Notes under the pieces: generated by a model | Told to the model about the DNA's origin: nothing | Seen by the model: only the letters and a program-made list of their open reading frames with translations | Database searches by the model: none | Part shown: positions 52,498 to 59,008 of the stretch, piece after piece | How the letters are laid out: the number at the start of each line of letters is the position of its first letter | Position numbering within the stretch: the first letter of the stretch is position 1 | Position numbers and translations under genes: made by a program | Source: Kineosporia mesophila | GTDB taxonomy: Bacteria > Actinomycetota > Actinomycetes > Actinomycetales > Kineosporiaceae | Length of the DNA: 64,000 nucleotides | Assembly: GCF_021129235.1 (NCBI RefSeq) | Contig: NZ_JAJOMA010000024.1 | Location: forward strand, 1 to 64,000 | Direction: 5' to 3'

Positions 52498-52842
52498 CTA
52501 GTCCCGGCCTTCGAGGGCCTGAAGTCGCGAAGAAAGGTGTTGGTAGTCCTCTCGCAACGATCGAACTTCTTCCGCAAGGGCCGTAAGCGCGTCCCCCCCA
52601 GCTTCTGGCCGTTTCCGTGTGACGAAACTTCCTCGGTTAGGCGTTGTTTCGATCACGCCCTCCTCGCGAAGCAAGCGCAAAGCGTTCTGCACCGTCATCT
52701 GCGCCACAGCGAACCGATTGGCAAGCGCCCGGATAGACGGCAGTCGCTCTCCCGCCGGCAGGACGTTGCTGGCCACGTCCTTACGTAGCTCATCGGCGAC
52801 CTGAACGTAGGGCGGGCGCGGGTCATTGGCAGCCAGGCTCAT
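52498..52842 (-). CDS. GntR-family regulator of the element
   Basis: A 114-residue regulator consisting of a GntR winged helix and a short coiled coil. It has PPYVQVADELRKDVASNVLP, GERLPSIRALANRFAVAQMT, VQNALRLLREEGVIETTPNR and GSFVTRKR, then EEVRSLREDYQHLSSRLQAL. There is no effector-binding domain. Compact GntR proteins of this kind (KorSA-like) repress transfer and replication genes in pSAM2-type elements. It is divergent from the tra-side gene run, with iterons in the shared promoter region, which fits such a role. The start is the ATG at 52842. Confidence 0.88.
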   Translation of the reverse strand: MSLAANDPRPPYVQVADELRKDVASNVLPAGERLPSIRALANRFAVAQMTVQNALRLLREEGVIETTPNRGSFVTRKRPEAGGDALTALAEEVRSLREDYQHLSSRLQALEGRD

Positions 52843-52863
52843 ACACCAAGTCTACATGTCAGC

Positions 52864-52919
52864 GCAAGCTAATACGACCTCTTGCAACCTAGAGCGTACT
52901 AGTGCATGCTAGTTCACAT
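52864..52919. promoter_or_regulatory. 20-bp-spaced iterons between gntR and the rightward operon
   Basis: GCAAGCTAAT (52864), GCAACCTAGA (52884) and GCATGCTAGT (52904) recur at exactly 20-bp intervals, with consensus GCA(A/T)(G/C)CTA. The third lies within the inverted repeat ACTAG-N6-CTAGT. Being in the divergent promoter, they are likely sites for the GntR regulator. Confidence 0.6.
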
Positions 52920-52983
52920 CAGCCGGTCACGGGGCGTGCGAAGTCCGCCGCTTCCGCCATCACCACCAACGACGGAGGAACCG

Positions 52984-53226
52984 ATGCATATTAAGGACGG
53001 TCCAACCGCACAGGAGCTGCAACGGATCGAGGCTCAAGCGCCCCTGACCGCTGCTGAGCTGCGCGTAGTCGACGCTGAGATCGCTATCGCCCGAATTGAC
53101 GACATGGCAACGGAATTCGGCCGCTGCCTGCTGCGTCGTGCGGAAGCGGAGAAGGCGGAAGCCCTTCGTGAGGTGCGTGCACTCACGAACTCGTCTGCTC
53201 CTGCCTTTCTGGGAGATGCGGCGTGA
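52984..53226 (+). CDS. Small helical protein, first gene of the rightward AICE operon
   Basis: An 80-residue Ala/Glu/Arg-rich helical protein (ELQRIEAQAPLTAAELRVVD ... AEKAEALREVRALTNSS) with coiled-coil character. The ATG at 52984 is preceded by GACGGAGGAA. It is the first gene after the iteron-bearing promoter and overlaps the next gene by four bases (GTGA). No family is recognised. AICE leader operons usually begin with such small proteins. Confidence 0.65.
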   Translation: MHIKDGPTAQELQRIEAQAPLTAAELRVVDAEIAIARIDDMATEFGRCLLRRAEAEKAEALREVRALTNSSAPAFLGDAA

Positions 53227-53456
53227 GCGCCCGGACGTCGGGTGAGCGTGCTGCCGTTGCTGTGCTGCTGCTGGTGAGTGTTGGCTCGATCACGGGTGCT
53301 GCTGTCCATCGTGGCGGGGCTGATGAGTCGGTTCCGCCGGCGGATCAGTGGCGGGTGGTTCAGGTGCACTGTGAGAACGAGCGGATCCAGCACGGGGTGG
53401 ATCGGGGTCGCGCGGATGGCCTGCTGCTGGCGCATGACACCGGGGTGGCGTGCTGA
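53223..53456 (+). CDS. Small membrane-anchored protein
   Basis: A 77-residue protein with one membrane helix near the N-terminus (AAVAVLLLVSVGSITGAAV). A short hydrophilic tail contains two Cys (VHCENER and a terminal VAC). It starts with the GTG overlapping the previous stop, and its TGA overlaps the next ATG. Function is unknown; it may belong to the spread (Spd) type of small membrane proteins. Confidence 0.6.
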   Translation: MSARTSGERAAVAVLLLVSVGSITGAAVHRGGADESVPPADQWRVVQVHCENERIQHGVDRGRADGLLLAHDTGVAC

Positions 53457-53938
53457 TGTCGGCCCGGGAGATCGGCGCCGATGCTGCCGAGGCGCTGGCG
53501 CGCACGGTGGCCGGGATCGGTGGCCCGGTCGGGGTGACCCTCGATCACCGGGCGATGCCGATCGGGTCGGGTGAGTGGGTGACCTACCGCTACGGTCTCG
53601 CGCCGGCCGGTCTGGCCACGATGCGTCAGCTTTCGGCGATGGGCCTGCGGCCGGGCGGTCATCAGCCGGTGGCCGCGTTGGCCCGGCCCCGGGGTCGGTG
53701 GGTGGCCTACCTGTACGACGTGTCCACGGCGAAGGCGAAGCGGCCGATGACGCGGGCCAAGCGTCGGGCCCTGGCCGCGGCGAACCGGGCACAGCGCATC
53801 TGCCCCACCTGCGAGAGGGACGCCGGGTACCGGATCCCGTCCCGGCTGGGTGAGTGCGTGGACTGCCACTTCGGCCCGGCCGACGACATCACCAACGAAA
53901 ACACCAACGTGATCGAGCGATTCGGAAAGGTGGCCTGA
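53456..53938 (+). CDS. RRQRL-type zinc-binding protein
   Basis: A 160-residue member of the AICE/plasmid family named after its R-R-Q-L motif. Here it reads LATMRQLSAMGLRPGGHQPV, then WVAYLYDVSTAKAKRPMTRA and the zinc pairs CPTC (CPTCERDAGY) and CVDC. The role is unknown, but it is almost always found in conjugative actinomycete elements next to transfer genes. The start is placed at the ATG at 53456 within TGATG; a GTG at 53450 adds two residues. Confidence 0.8.
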   Translation: MSAREIGADAAEALARTVAGIGGPVGVTLDHRAMPIGSGEWVTYRYGLAPAGLATMRQLSAMGLRPGGHQPVAALARPRGRWVAYLYDVSTAKAKRPMTRAKRRALAAANRAQRICPTCERDAGYRIPSRLGECVDCHFGPADDITNENTNVIERFGKVA

Positions 53939-53940
53939 CC

Positions 53941-54981
53941 ATGTGCAAGGGCGACGGCAAGGGATTCTGCGAGGGGCGGAGCCAGTACAGCGACGCCGAG
54001 TGGCAGGCCGAGGGCGACATTCTCCCGCGCCTGGCCACACTGTGGTCGGCTCTGCACGAGGCGCAGAGCCTGCCGGGCTGGGACCCGGCCAAGGTCATCA
54101 CCGCGGACTGCGGTTACCGCGGGATCCACATCCACCTCAACGGGGACGAGGACCTGGGCTACCGGCTAGCCGCCCGGCTGCTGCCGACCGCGTTGTGCCG
54201 CACGCAGCGCACCCACACCGAGCAGGAGCACTCCGCCCCGGACGAGATCGTGTCCGTCCTCAACTGGTACGGCATGTACGCCGGTCAGGCCCTGAACGTG
54301 ACCTCTTCATGGCGCACTCCGCTGGTCGAGCGTGACCTCACGGCCGATGAACTGGCCGTCGGCGTGGCCGAAGGGTGGGCCGACCCGGAGAACGACCCGG
54401 CCGACATCGACTGGCCGACCCGGCAAGCGAACGCTCTGATCCCGTTCACCGTGGTCGCCGGCCGCCCGTGCATCCCGGGTGCCTCGACCGGTATTCACCG
54501 GGGCCGTAACGAGATGGGTCGCTGGGGTGAGTCCGCGATGGCCGATGCGCTGGTCACGGCCGACCTGGGCGACGGGCAACGGTGGCTGCTGCTGATCTGG
54601 CGCGGCGACGGTCACGGGTGGGCCGTGCCCGGTGGCGGTATCGAGGCCGGCGAGACGCCGGTGCAGGCCGCATCCCGGGAACTGGCCGAAGAGACCGGGC
54701 TGGGTCTGCCGGCCGATGCGTTCACTCCGTTCGCGCCCCGGCTGGTGCCGGACCCGCGGGCCAGTGACGAGGCCTGGGCGGTCACCGTGATCTCGCGGAC
54801 CCACCTGAACCTGAACGGTCTGGGCCACGGGCTGCCGGAGGTGACGGGCTCGGACGACGCCCGCCGGGCGGAGTGGATCCGCGCCAACTCCTACGCCGAC
54901 ATGGTCACTGACCTGCGCGCACGGTTCGCCGGGGCCGTGTTCCCCGCCCACGTCGAGTTCCTGAGCGACTTCCTGCAGTAG
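53941..54981 (+). CDS. AICE NUDIX hydrolase-domain protein
   Basis: A 346-residue two-part protein. Residues 1-150 form an unrecognised domain with several Cys/His (CKGDGKGFC, CGYRGIHIHLNGDED). Residues about 195-340 are a NUDIX domain with the complete box GGGIEAGETPVQAASRELAEETG. NUDIX genes are a standing part of pSAM2-like elements, where they are linked to control of excision and replication. The substrate is unknown. The ATG at 53941 follows the upstream stop by two bases. A strong hairpin follows the stop. Confidence 0.85.
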   Translation: MCKGDGKGFCEGRSQYSDAEWQAEGDILPRLATLWSALHEAQSLPGWDPAKVITADCGYRGIHIHLNGDEDLGYRLAARLLPTALCRTQRTHTEQEHSAPDEIVSVLNWYGMYAGQALNVTSSWRTPLVERDLTADELAVGVAEGWADPENDPADIDWPTRQANALIPFTVVAGRPCIPGASTGIHRGRNEMGRWGESAMADALVTADLGDGQRWLLLIWRGDGHGWAVPGGGIEAGETPVQAASRELAEETGLGLPADAFTPFAPRLVPDPRASDEAWAVTVISRTHLNLNGLGHGLPEVTGSDDARRAEWIRANSYADMVTDLRARFAGAVFPAHVEFLSDFLQ

Positions 54982-54986
54982 CCGCA

Positions 54987-55028
54987 CCTGCCGGGCTGAC
55001 CGCCTCCTACAGCTCCCAGCCCGGCAGG
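54987..55028 (+). terminator. Hairpin after the NUDIX gene
   Basis: CCTGCCGGGCTG (54987-54998) pairs with CAGCCCGGCAGG (55017-55028), a 12-bp perfect stem with an 18-base loop and no T-run. It may be a terminator or a transcript-stabilising hairpin before the next gene. Confidence 0.55.
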
Positions 55029-55070
55029 GCACCCCACCCACCAGCAATCCAGAGGAAGGGCACCCCCATC

Positions 55071-55523
55071 ATGACCGATCCCGCCACCTTCGCCGCGCTG
55101 TTCTGCGCCCTGTACGCCGCCCATCAGGTCGGTGACCACTGGGTCCAGAGCGACCACGACGCCGCCACCAAGGGCAAGCCCGGCCGCGCCGGACACACCG
55201 CCTGCGCCAACCACGTCTTCTGGCTCACCCTCACCAAGGCCATGGCCGTTCTGGCCGTCGTGCAGGTGACGGGCCTGAGCCTCACCCTGCCGGCCGTCGC
55301 CCTGGGCATGGCCGTGGACGCGGCATCGCACTACTGGGCCGACCGCCGACACACCCTGGCCGCCCTGGCCGACCTGATCCCGGGCAAGAGCAAGTTCTAC
55401 CGCTTGGGAGCACCCCGCCCCGGCCACGACGACAACCCGACGATTGGCACCGGCGCCTACGCCCTGGACCAGTCCTGGCACATCGGCTGGCTTTTCATCG
55501 CCGCACTCCTCATGTCCCTCTGA
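55071..55523 (+). CDS. DUF3307-like membrane protein
   Basis: A 150-residue protein with about three membrane helices. It has AALFCALYAAHQVGDHWVQS, VFWLTLTKAMAVLAVVQVTG and GMAVDAASHYWADRRHTLAA, with conserved Asp/His residues (GDHW, DAASHYWAD) that resemble the DUF3307 family. It is a usual AICE backbone gene of unknown function. The ATG at 55071 has AGAGGAAGGG upstream. Confidence 0.75.
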   Translation: MTDPATFAALFCALYAAHQVGDHWVQSDHDAATKGKPGRAGHTACANHVFWLTLTKAMAVLAVVQVTGLSLTLPAVALGMAVDAASHYWADRRHTLAALADLIPGKSKFYRLGAPRPGHDDNPTIGTGAYALDQSWHIGWLFIAALLMSL

Positions 55524-55540
55524 GCAGAAGGAGACCCGTC

Positions 55541-55708
55541 ATGGCTTTCGGGAAGAAGACCAAGACCACGCCGCGCGGATGTGGCCGCTGCCGGTGCACC
55601 CATCAGGGCGGACTGTGCCTCAGCTGCAACTGCGCGTGCCGCCCGAGCAACCCGGCGGTGTGCCCGTGCTGCGGCGCGGACGACCGCAAGCTCGGGGGCC
55701 GGCGCTGA
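55541..55708 (+). CDS. Tiny Cys-rich protein, probable zinc ribbon
   Basis: A 55-residue protein with ten Cys: GCGRCRC, then CLSCNCAC, then CPCCGADD. The paired C-x2-C spacing suggests two metal sites. AGAAGGAGA precedes the ATG at 55541. Its TGA overlaps the next ATG (TGATG). No known function. Confidence 0.75.
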   Translation: MAFGKKTKTTPRGCGRCRCTHQGGLCLSCNCACRPSNPAVCPCCGADDRKLGGRR

Positions 55709-55884
55709 TGGCCAAGGAAACGTTCCGCGCCCTGCTGGAGTGCCGCCACGTGATCATCGTCGACACCGACCTCCCGATGCAGTTCTGGTGCCCGACCTGC
55801 AAGCAGACGCGCGATGTCCTGATCAACAGTCAGGTCAAGAGCGATCACCCGATCCACCGCCTCCCGCGCCGATTTGGCCGCTAG
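55708..55884 (+). CDS. Small protein with one CPTC pair
   Basis: A 58-residue protein starting at the ATG at 55708 inside the upstream stop. It has a short beta-like segment (HVIIVDTDLPMQFWCPTCKQ) and a basic tail. One CxxC pair plus an upstream Cys and His could bind a metal, perhaps as a dimer. Function is unknown. Confidence 0.65.
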   Translation: MAKETFRALLECRHVIIVDTDLPMQFWCPTCKQTRDVLINSQVKSDHPIHRLPRRFGR

Positions 55885-55959
55885 ACCTCACCCCCCAACC
55901 GCCCCCCGATCAGCACCCGATCAGCACTGCCCGCCCCCAACGCATCACGGAGGAAGCAC

Positions 55960-56154
55960 ATGGCCGACATCTGGATCAACGGAAAGCGCGTCGATGACAC
56001 CGGCGACGAGGACGAGAACGCCGACATCACCGTGAAAGGAACCGGTTTCACCACCGTTCTGCGGGGTGTCAGCGGCACGGTGACCATCAACGGCACGTCC
56101 GACAAGTTCTCCACCACTGTCCGCACCAGCGGCAAGAAGCGCCGCCGCTCCTGA
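55960..56154 (+). CDS. Small beta-rich protein
   Basis: A 64-residue protein, ADIWINGKRVDDTGDEDEN then ITVKGTGFTTVLRGVSGTVT, with alternating hydrophobic residues and a basic end (GKKRRRS). It looks like a compact beta sandwich or DNA-binding barrel. GGAGGA lies before the ATG. No family is recognised. Confidence 0.65.
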   Translation: MADIWINGKRVDDTGDEDENADITVKGTGFTTVLRGVSGTVTINGTSDKFSTTVRTSGKKRRRS

Positions 56155-56170
56155 CGCCAGCTCCGCCCGC

Positions 56171-56186
56171 GGGTGTGCAACCACCC
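56171..56186 (+). other. Hairpin with TGCAAC loop, copy 1
   Basis: GGGTG-TGCAAC-CACCC lies in the gap before the C2H2-like small protein. It is preceded by GCTCCGCCCGCG-like sequence and followed by GCCACTCTCACA. The same three parts recur at 56592-56690. Confidence 0.5.
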
Positions 56187-56239
56187 CGGACCGGAGAACC
56201 ACAGAAATAGCCACTCTCACAACCGAAATGGAGACCAGC

Positions 56240-56371
56240 ATGGGTATCAACTGCTCCGCTTGCCCGGACGTGCAGTTCAACAACCACTCCGGCGCCGAGG
56301 CCACGCACCTCGCGAATGTCCACAACCAGGTGCAGCACAACTCCAGTAACGGCCCGGCTCAGGGCAGGTAA
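56240..56371 (+). CDS. Tiny C2H2-like zinc finger protein
   Basis: A 43-residue protein, GINCSACPDVQFNNHSG then EATHLANVHNQVQHNSS. C5-x2-C8 and H23-x4-H28 give a C-x2-C-x14-H-x4-H pattern, close to a short C2H2 finger. The ATG at 56240 follows AAATGGAGACC. It is easily missed because of its size. Confidence 0.65.
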   Translation: MGINCSACPDVQFNNHSGAEATHLANVHNQVQHNSSNGPAQGR

Positions 56372-56414
56372 CCAGCACGCAGCCAGCCCATTTCAACTGA
56401 AAGCGAGCCCCGTT

Positions 56415-56591
56415 ATGGACAATCCCGATGCTCAGGCCGCGAGCTACGCCATCCTCAAGTCCGCCGAGCGGTCAGGCAACCTGGACAAAATCCTTGCCAC
56501 CTTCAGCCCGGCCGAGCTGGCCGAGGTTCGCGGGAACGTCACCGAGCACCTGAAGCGCCAGGGCAAGACCTGGGGCGCCAAGTGGACGTAG
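56415..56591 (+). CDS. Small helical protein
   Basis: A 58-residue protein (DNPDAQAASYAILKSAERSG ... FSPAELAEVRGNVTEHLKRQ) predicted as two to three helices. The ATG at 56415 follows GCGAG. No family is recognised. It lies in the run of tiny genes before the DUF2637 gene. Confidence 0.6.
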   Translation: MDNPDAQAASYAILKSAERSGNLDKILATFSPAELAEVRGNVTEHLKRQGKTWGAKWT

Positions 56592-56633
56592 CTCCGCCCG
56601 CGTCACCGGCCTCGGTCGGCTGAACAGCAGGGT

Positions 56634-56665
56634 GGCCGGTCAGGTGTGCAACCACCTGACCGGCC
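56634..56665 (+). other. Hairpin with TGCAAC loop, copy 2
   Basis: GGCCGGTCAGGT (56634-56645) pairs with ACCTGACCGGCC (56654-56665) around GTGCAACC. The loop and flanks (GCTCCGCCCGCG upstream, GCCACTCTCACA downstream) match the hairpin at 56171. It lies in the leader of the DUF2637 gene. Confidence 0.55.
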
Positions 56666-56768
56666 GGGTGCTCCGCCACTCTCACAGCAACAGGGCCCGC
56701 TCAGCCTACGGCACAGACCCCGGTCCGCACCGTCCCCTCAACCGCACGATGTAAGGGAAGGACTGATC

Positions 56769-58040
56769 ATGGAGAACGCCACGCAGGACGCGGGTTCCGA
56801 GGCCGCGGCGACGCTGGCCCGGCAGGCTCAGCGGCTGGGGGTGTGGGCGCGGATCGTGCTGGTGCCGGTCGCGGTCATCGGCGCGGTCCTGTCGTACCAG
56901 AGCCTGTACACGGCGGCGGAGCCGACGTTCGGGTCGTTCCTGGCGGCGGGGTTCCCGCTGCTGGTCGACCTGCTGATCCTGGGTGCCTCGCTGCAATACG
57001 TGGCCGGCGCGAAGATCGGCCGGCCGATGAACGGCTGGCGCCTGACCGCGCACTGCGGCGTGGCCGGGACGCTGGTCTTGAACGCCCTGGCCGCGGCCGA
57101 GCTGGGTGAGGTGCCCTGGCACATCACGGCGCCGGCGGTGTGGGCGGTACTGGTCGAGCTGACCGGTAAGCAGGTTCTCGGGCAGTGGAAGGCCGCCCAC
57201 GGCCAGGGCACGGGCATTGCGTCGGCGCTGTGGCTGTCGGCGCCGATCGAGTCGGCCCGGACCCGGCTGCTGATGGCCCGTACCGGCGTGGCCGATGCGA
57301 CGCAGGCCCGCATCGGCGTGGGAACGGCTGCGGCGGCTCGGGAGGCGTTGTCCCTGTCTCTGCCGCGTAAGGCGAACGCCCGCAAGGACGCCCGCCGGGT
57401 GCGGCGCGTCGTGAACCGGCAGCTACGCGCCGGCAGTCTTGCTCCTGCCGCGGTGCTGGTCGCCGTCGGCTGGAACGAGGCTGACCAGAACGGTGACCTG
57501 ACCCCGGACACCATCCTGCGCGCCGTGGTCCAGAACATCCTTCACCCGGCCCCGACCCTGCTGGTCGGTGGCGAGCCGGGCACCAGCGTGCAGGAGCCAG
57601 ACGGTCCGGACGAGGCCGAGTCCCGCACCGAGCACGCGGTGATCCTGAACGAGCTGCGCGAGCGTCACCCCGACTGGCCGACCGAGACCGTGACCGATGT
57701 GGCCGGCGCCCTGGCCCCGGGCGGTGTCCTGCCGACCCCTGCCCCTCGCGCCATCACGGCCGTTGCGGACGCGGCGCCCGAGAGCGGTCCCGAGGCCCTG
57801 GCCGACACCGAGCCGCAGGACACCCCGGCCACCCCGGCGCCGACGGTCAAGCCGAGCGTGTCCCGGCGTCCGGGGCGCACGACGAGCACGCGGGACAAGG
57901 TCCTGGGCCTGCGGGAGAAGCACCCGGATTGGACGGTCGCGAAGATCGCCAAGCAGGTGGGCGTTTCGGACCGCACGACTCGCCGCTACCTGAACGGCGA
58001 CGGCGCGAGCGAGAGCCCGGCGCAGAGCCCGGCCGCCTGA
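56769..58040 (+). CDS. DUF2637 membrane protein with C-terminal helix-turn-helix
   Basis: A 423-residue protein. DUF2637-type membrane helices lie at about 25-150 (IVLVPVAVIGAVLSYQSLYT, FLAAGFPLLVDLLILGASLQ, GVAGTLVLNALAAAELG). A basic middle, an Ala/Pro/Glu-rich linker and a C-terminal helix-turn-helix (DWTVAKIAKQVGVSDRTTRR) follow. Such proteins are called Spd/transfer-associated in Streptomyces plasmids and AICEs and lie upstream of traB. The HTH could anchor DNA at the membrane. The ATG at 56769 follows AAGGGAAGGA. Confidence 0.82.
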   Translation: MENATQDAGSEAAATLARQAQRLGVWARIVLVPVAVIGAVLSYQSLYTAAEPTFGSFLAAGFPLLVDLLILGASLQYVAGAKIGRPMNGWRLTAHCGVAGTLVLNALAAAELGEVPWHITAPAVWAVLVELTGKQVLGQWKAAHGQGTGIASALWLSAPIESARTRLLMARTGVADATQARIGVGTAAAAREALSLSLPRKANARKDARRVRRVVNRQLRAGSLAPAAVLVAVGWNEADQNGDLTPDTILRAVVQNILHPAPTLLVGGEPGTSVQEPDGPDEAESRTEHAVILNELRERHPDWPTETVTDVAGALAPGGVLPTPAPRAITAVADAAPESGPEALADTEPQDTPATPAPTVKPSVSRRPGRTTSTRDKVLGLREKHPDWTVAKIAKQVGVSDRTTRRYLNGDGASESPAQSPAA

Positions 58041-58089
58041 ACCCCGTCGGTCCGGTCAGCGAATCACACACTCAGGGAAGGGGAACGTG

Positions 58090-58941
58090 ATGGCATTCAA
58101 GTTCAAGGCGCTGCGGTTGCCGTTCGTGCGGATCAGTGACGGCAAGTCCGGCCGCACCGTGACGTGGCATGTGGGTGGCTGGTCGTACAACAGCCGGACC
58201 GGCAAGCAGTCGGTGAAGCTGGGTAAGAACGCGCGGTGGGAGTCGAAAACGCGCGCGCAGAAGACGAAGAATGGCCGGTACACAGCTAAGCAGGTTGAGC
58301 AGATGGCGGCCAAGGAGCGCCGGGACGCCGAGCGCACGGCGCAGCGGCAGGAGTGGCGCCGGAAGATCGCGGCCGGAGAGGTCGAGGGGCTGAAGGTCCC
58401 GGCAGATGTCCGTGCCCGACCCGGTCGTAACGGCTCCGGCGCCCGGAAAACGACAGGGCAGAAGGGTAAGCGCGCCGGCGCGTCGCACATTGTCCACAAG
58501 GCAAAACCGGTCGATCCCCAGAACTGGGCGGTGAAGGCCACGGCTCACCGGCGGGAGCGGGCTGAGCTTCGGGCTCAGCTAAAGGCCCGGCAGCAGCAGG
58601 AGGAGATCCGGGCAATCCAGCAGTGGCGGGCGAGCGGCCTCAGTGCAACCGAGATTGACGAGCGGCATGCCCAATTACGAAGCGGTCTAGAAACGTTCGC
58701 GGCGCTCGAAGAGCTACGGCTCATGCGCATGCAGGAGCAGGAGTCATCAGCGCAGGCCACCGAACAGGCCGCCCCGCAGACCGACCAGCAGACCACAGCG
58801 CCGAAGGATCAGGCCCGCGGGGGCATGTGCGGGGCGCCGACCCAGGACGGGACGCCCTGCCGCAACGCCAAGGGCGGGTGCCCGCACCACAAGAACGGCG
58901 CCGCCCGATCGACCGCGCAACGCGCCCGACGCCGGTCCTGA
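58090..58941 (+). CDS. Basic coiled-coil protein with C-terminal Cys/His motif, upstream of traB
   Basis: A 283-residue, strongly basic protein. The N-terminal beta-rich segment (GRTVTWHVGGWSYNSRTG) is followed by long Arg/Glu/Gln helices (EERRDAERT-type and LKARQQQEEIRAIQQWRASG). The last 35 residues carry CGAPTQDGTPCRNAKGGCPH, a C-C-C-H motif seen at the ends of many element-borne proteins. It may bind nucleic acid. The start is the ATG at 58090 (a GTG three bases upstream is adjacent) behind AGGGAAGGGG. Confidence 0.65.
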   Translation: MAFKFKALRLPFVRISDGKSGRTVTWHVGGWSYNSRTGKQSVKLGKNARWESKTRAQKTKNGRYTAKQVEQMAAKERRDAERTAQRQEWRRKIAAGEVEGLKVPADVRARPGRNGSGARKTTGQKGKRAGASHIVHKAKPVDPQNWAVKATAHRRERAELRAQLKARQQQEEIRAIQQWRASGLSATEIDERHAQLRSGLETFAALEELRLMRMQEQESSAQATEQAAPQTDQQTTAPKDQARGGMCGAPTQDGTPCRNAKGGCPHHKNGAARSTAQRARRRS

Positions 58942-59008
58942 CCGGCATTCCCGGCCCCCCGGCAGTTCTCAGCAGCTTCGGATGGATGACCAAGAAGGAG
59001 TGAGCATC

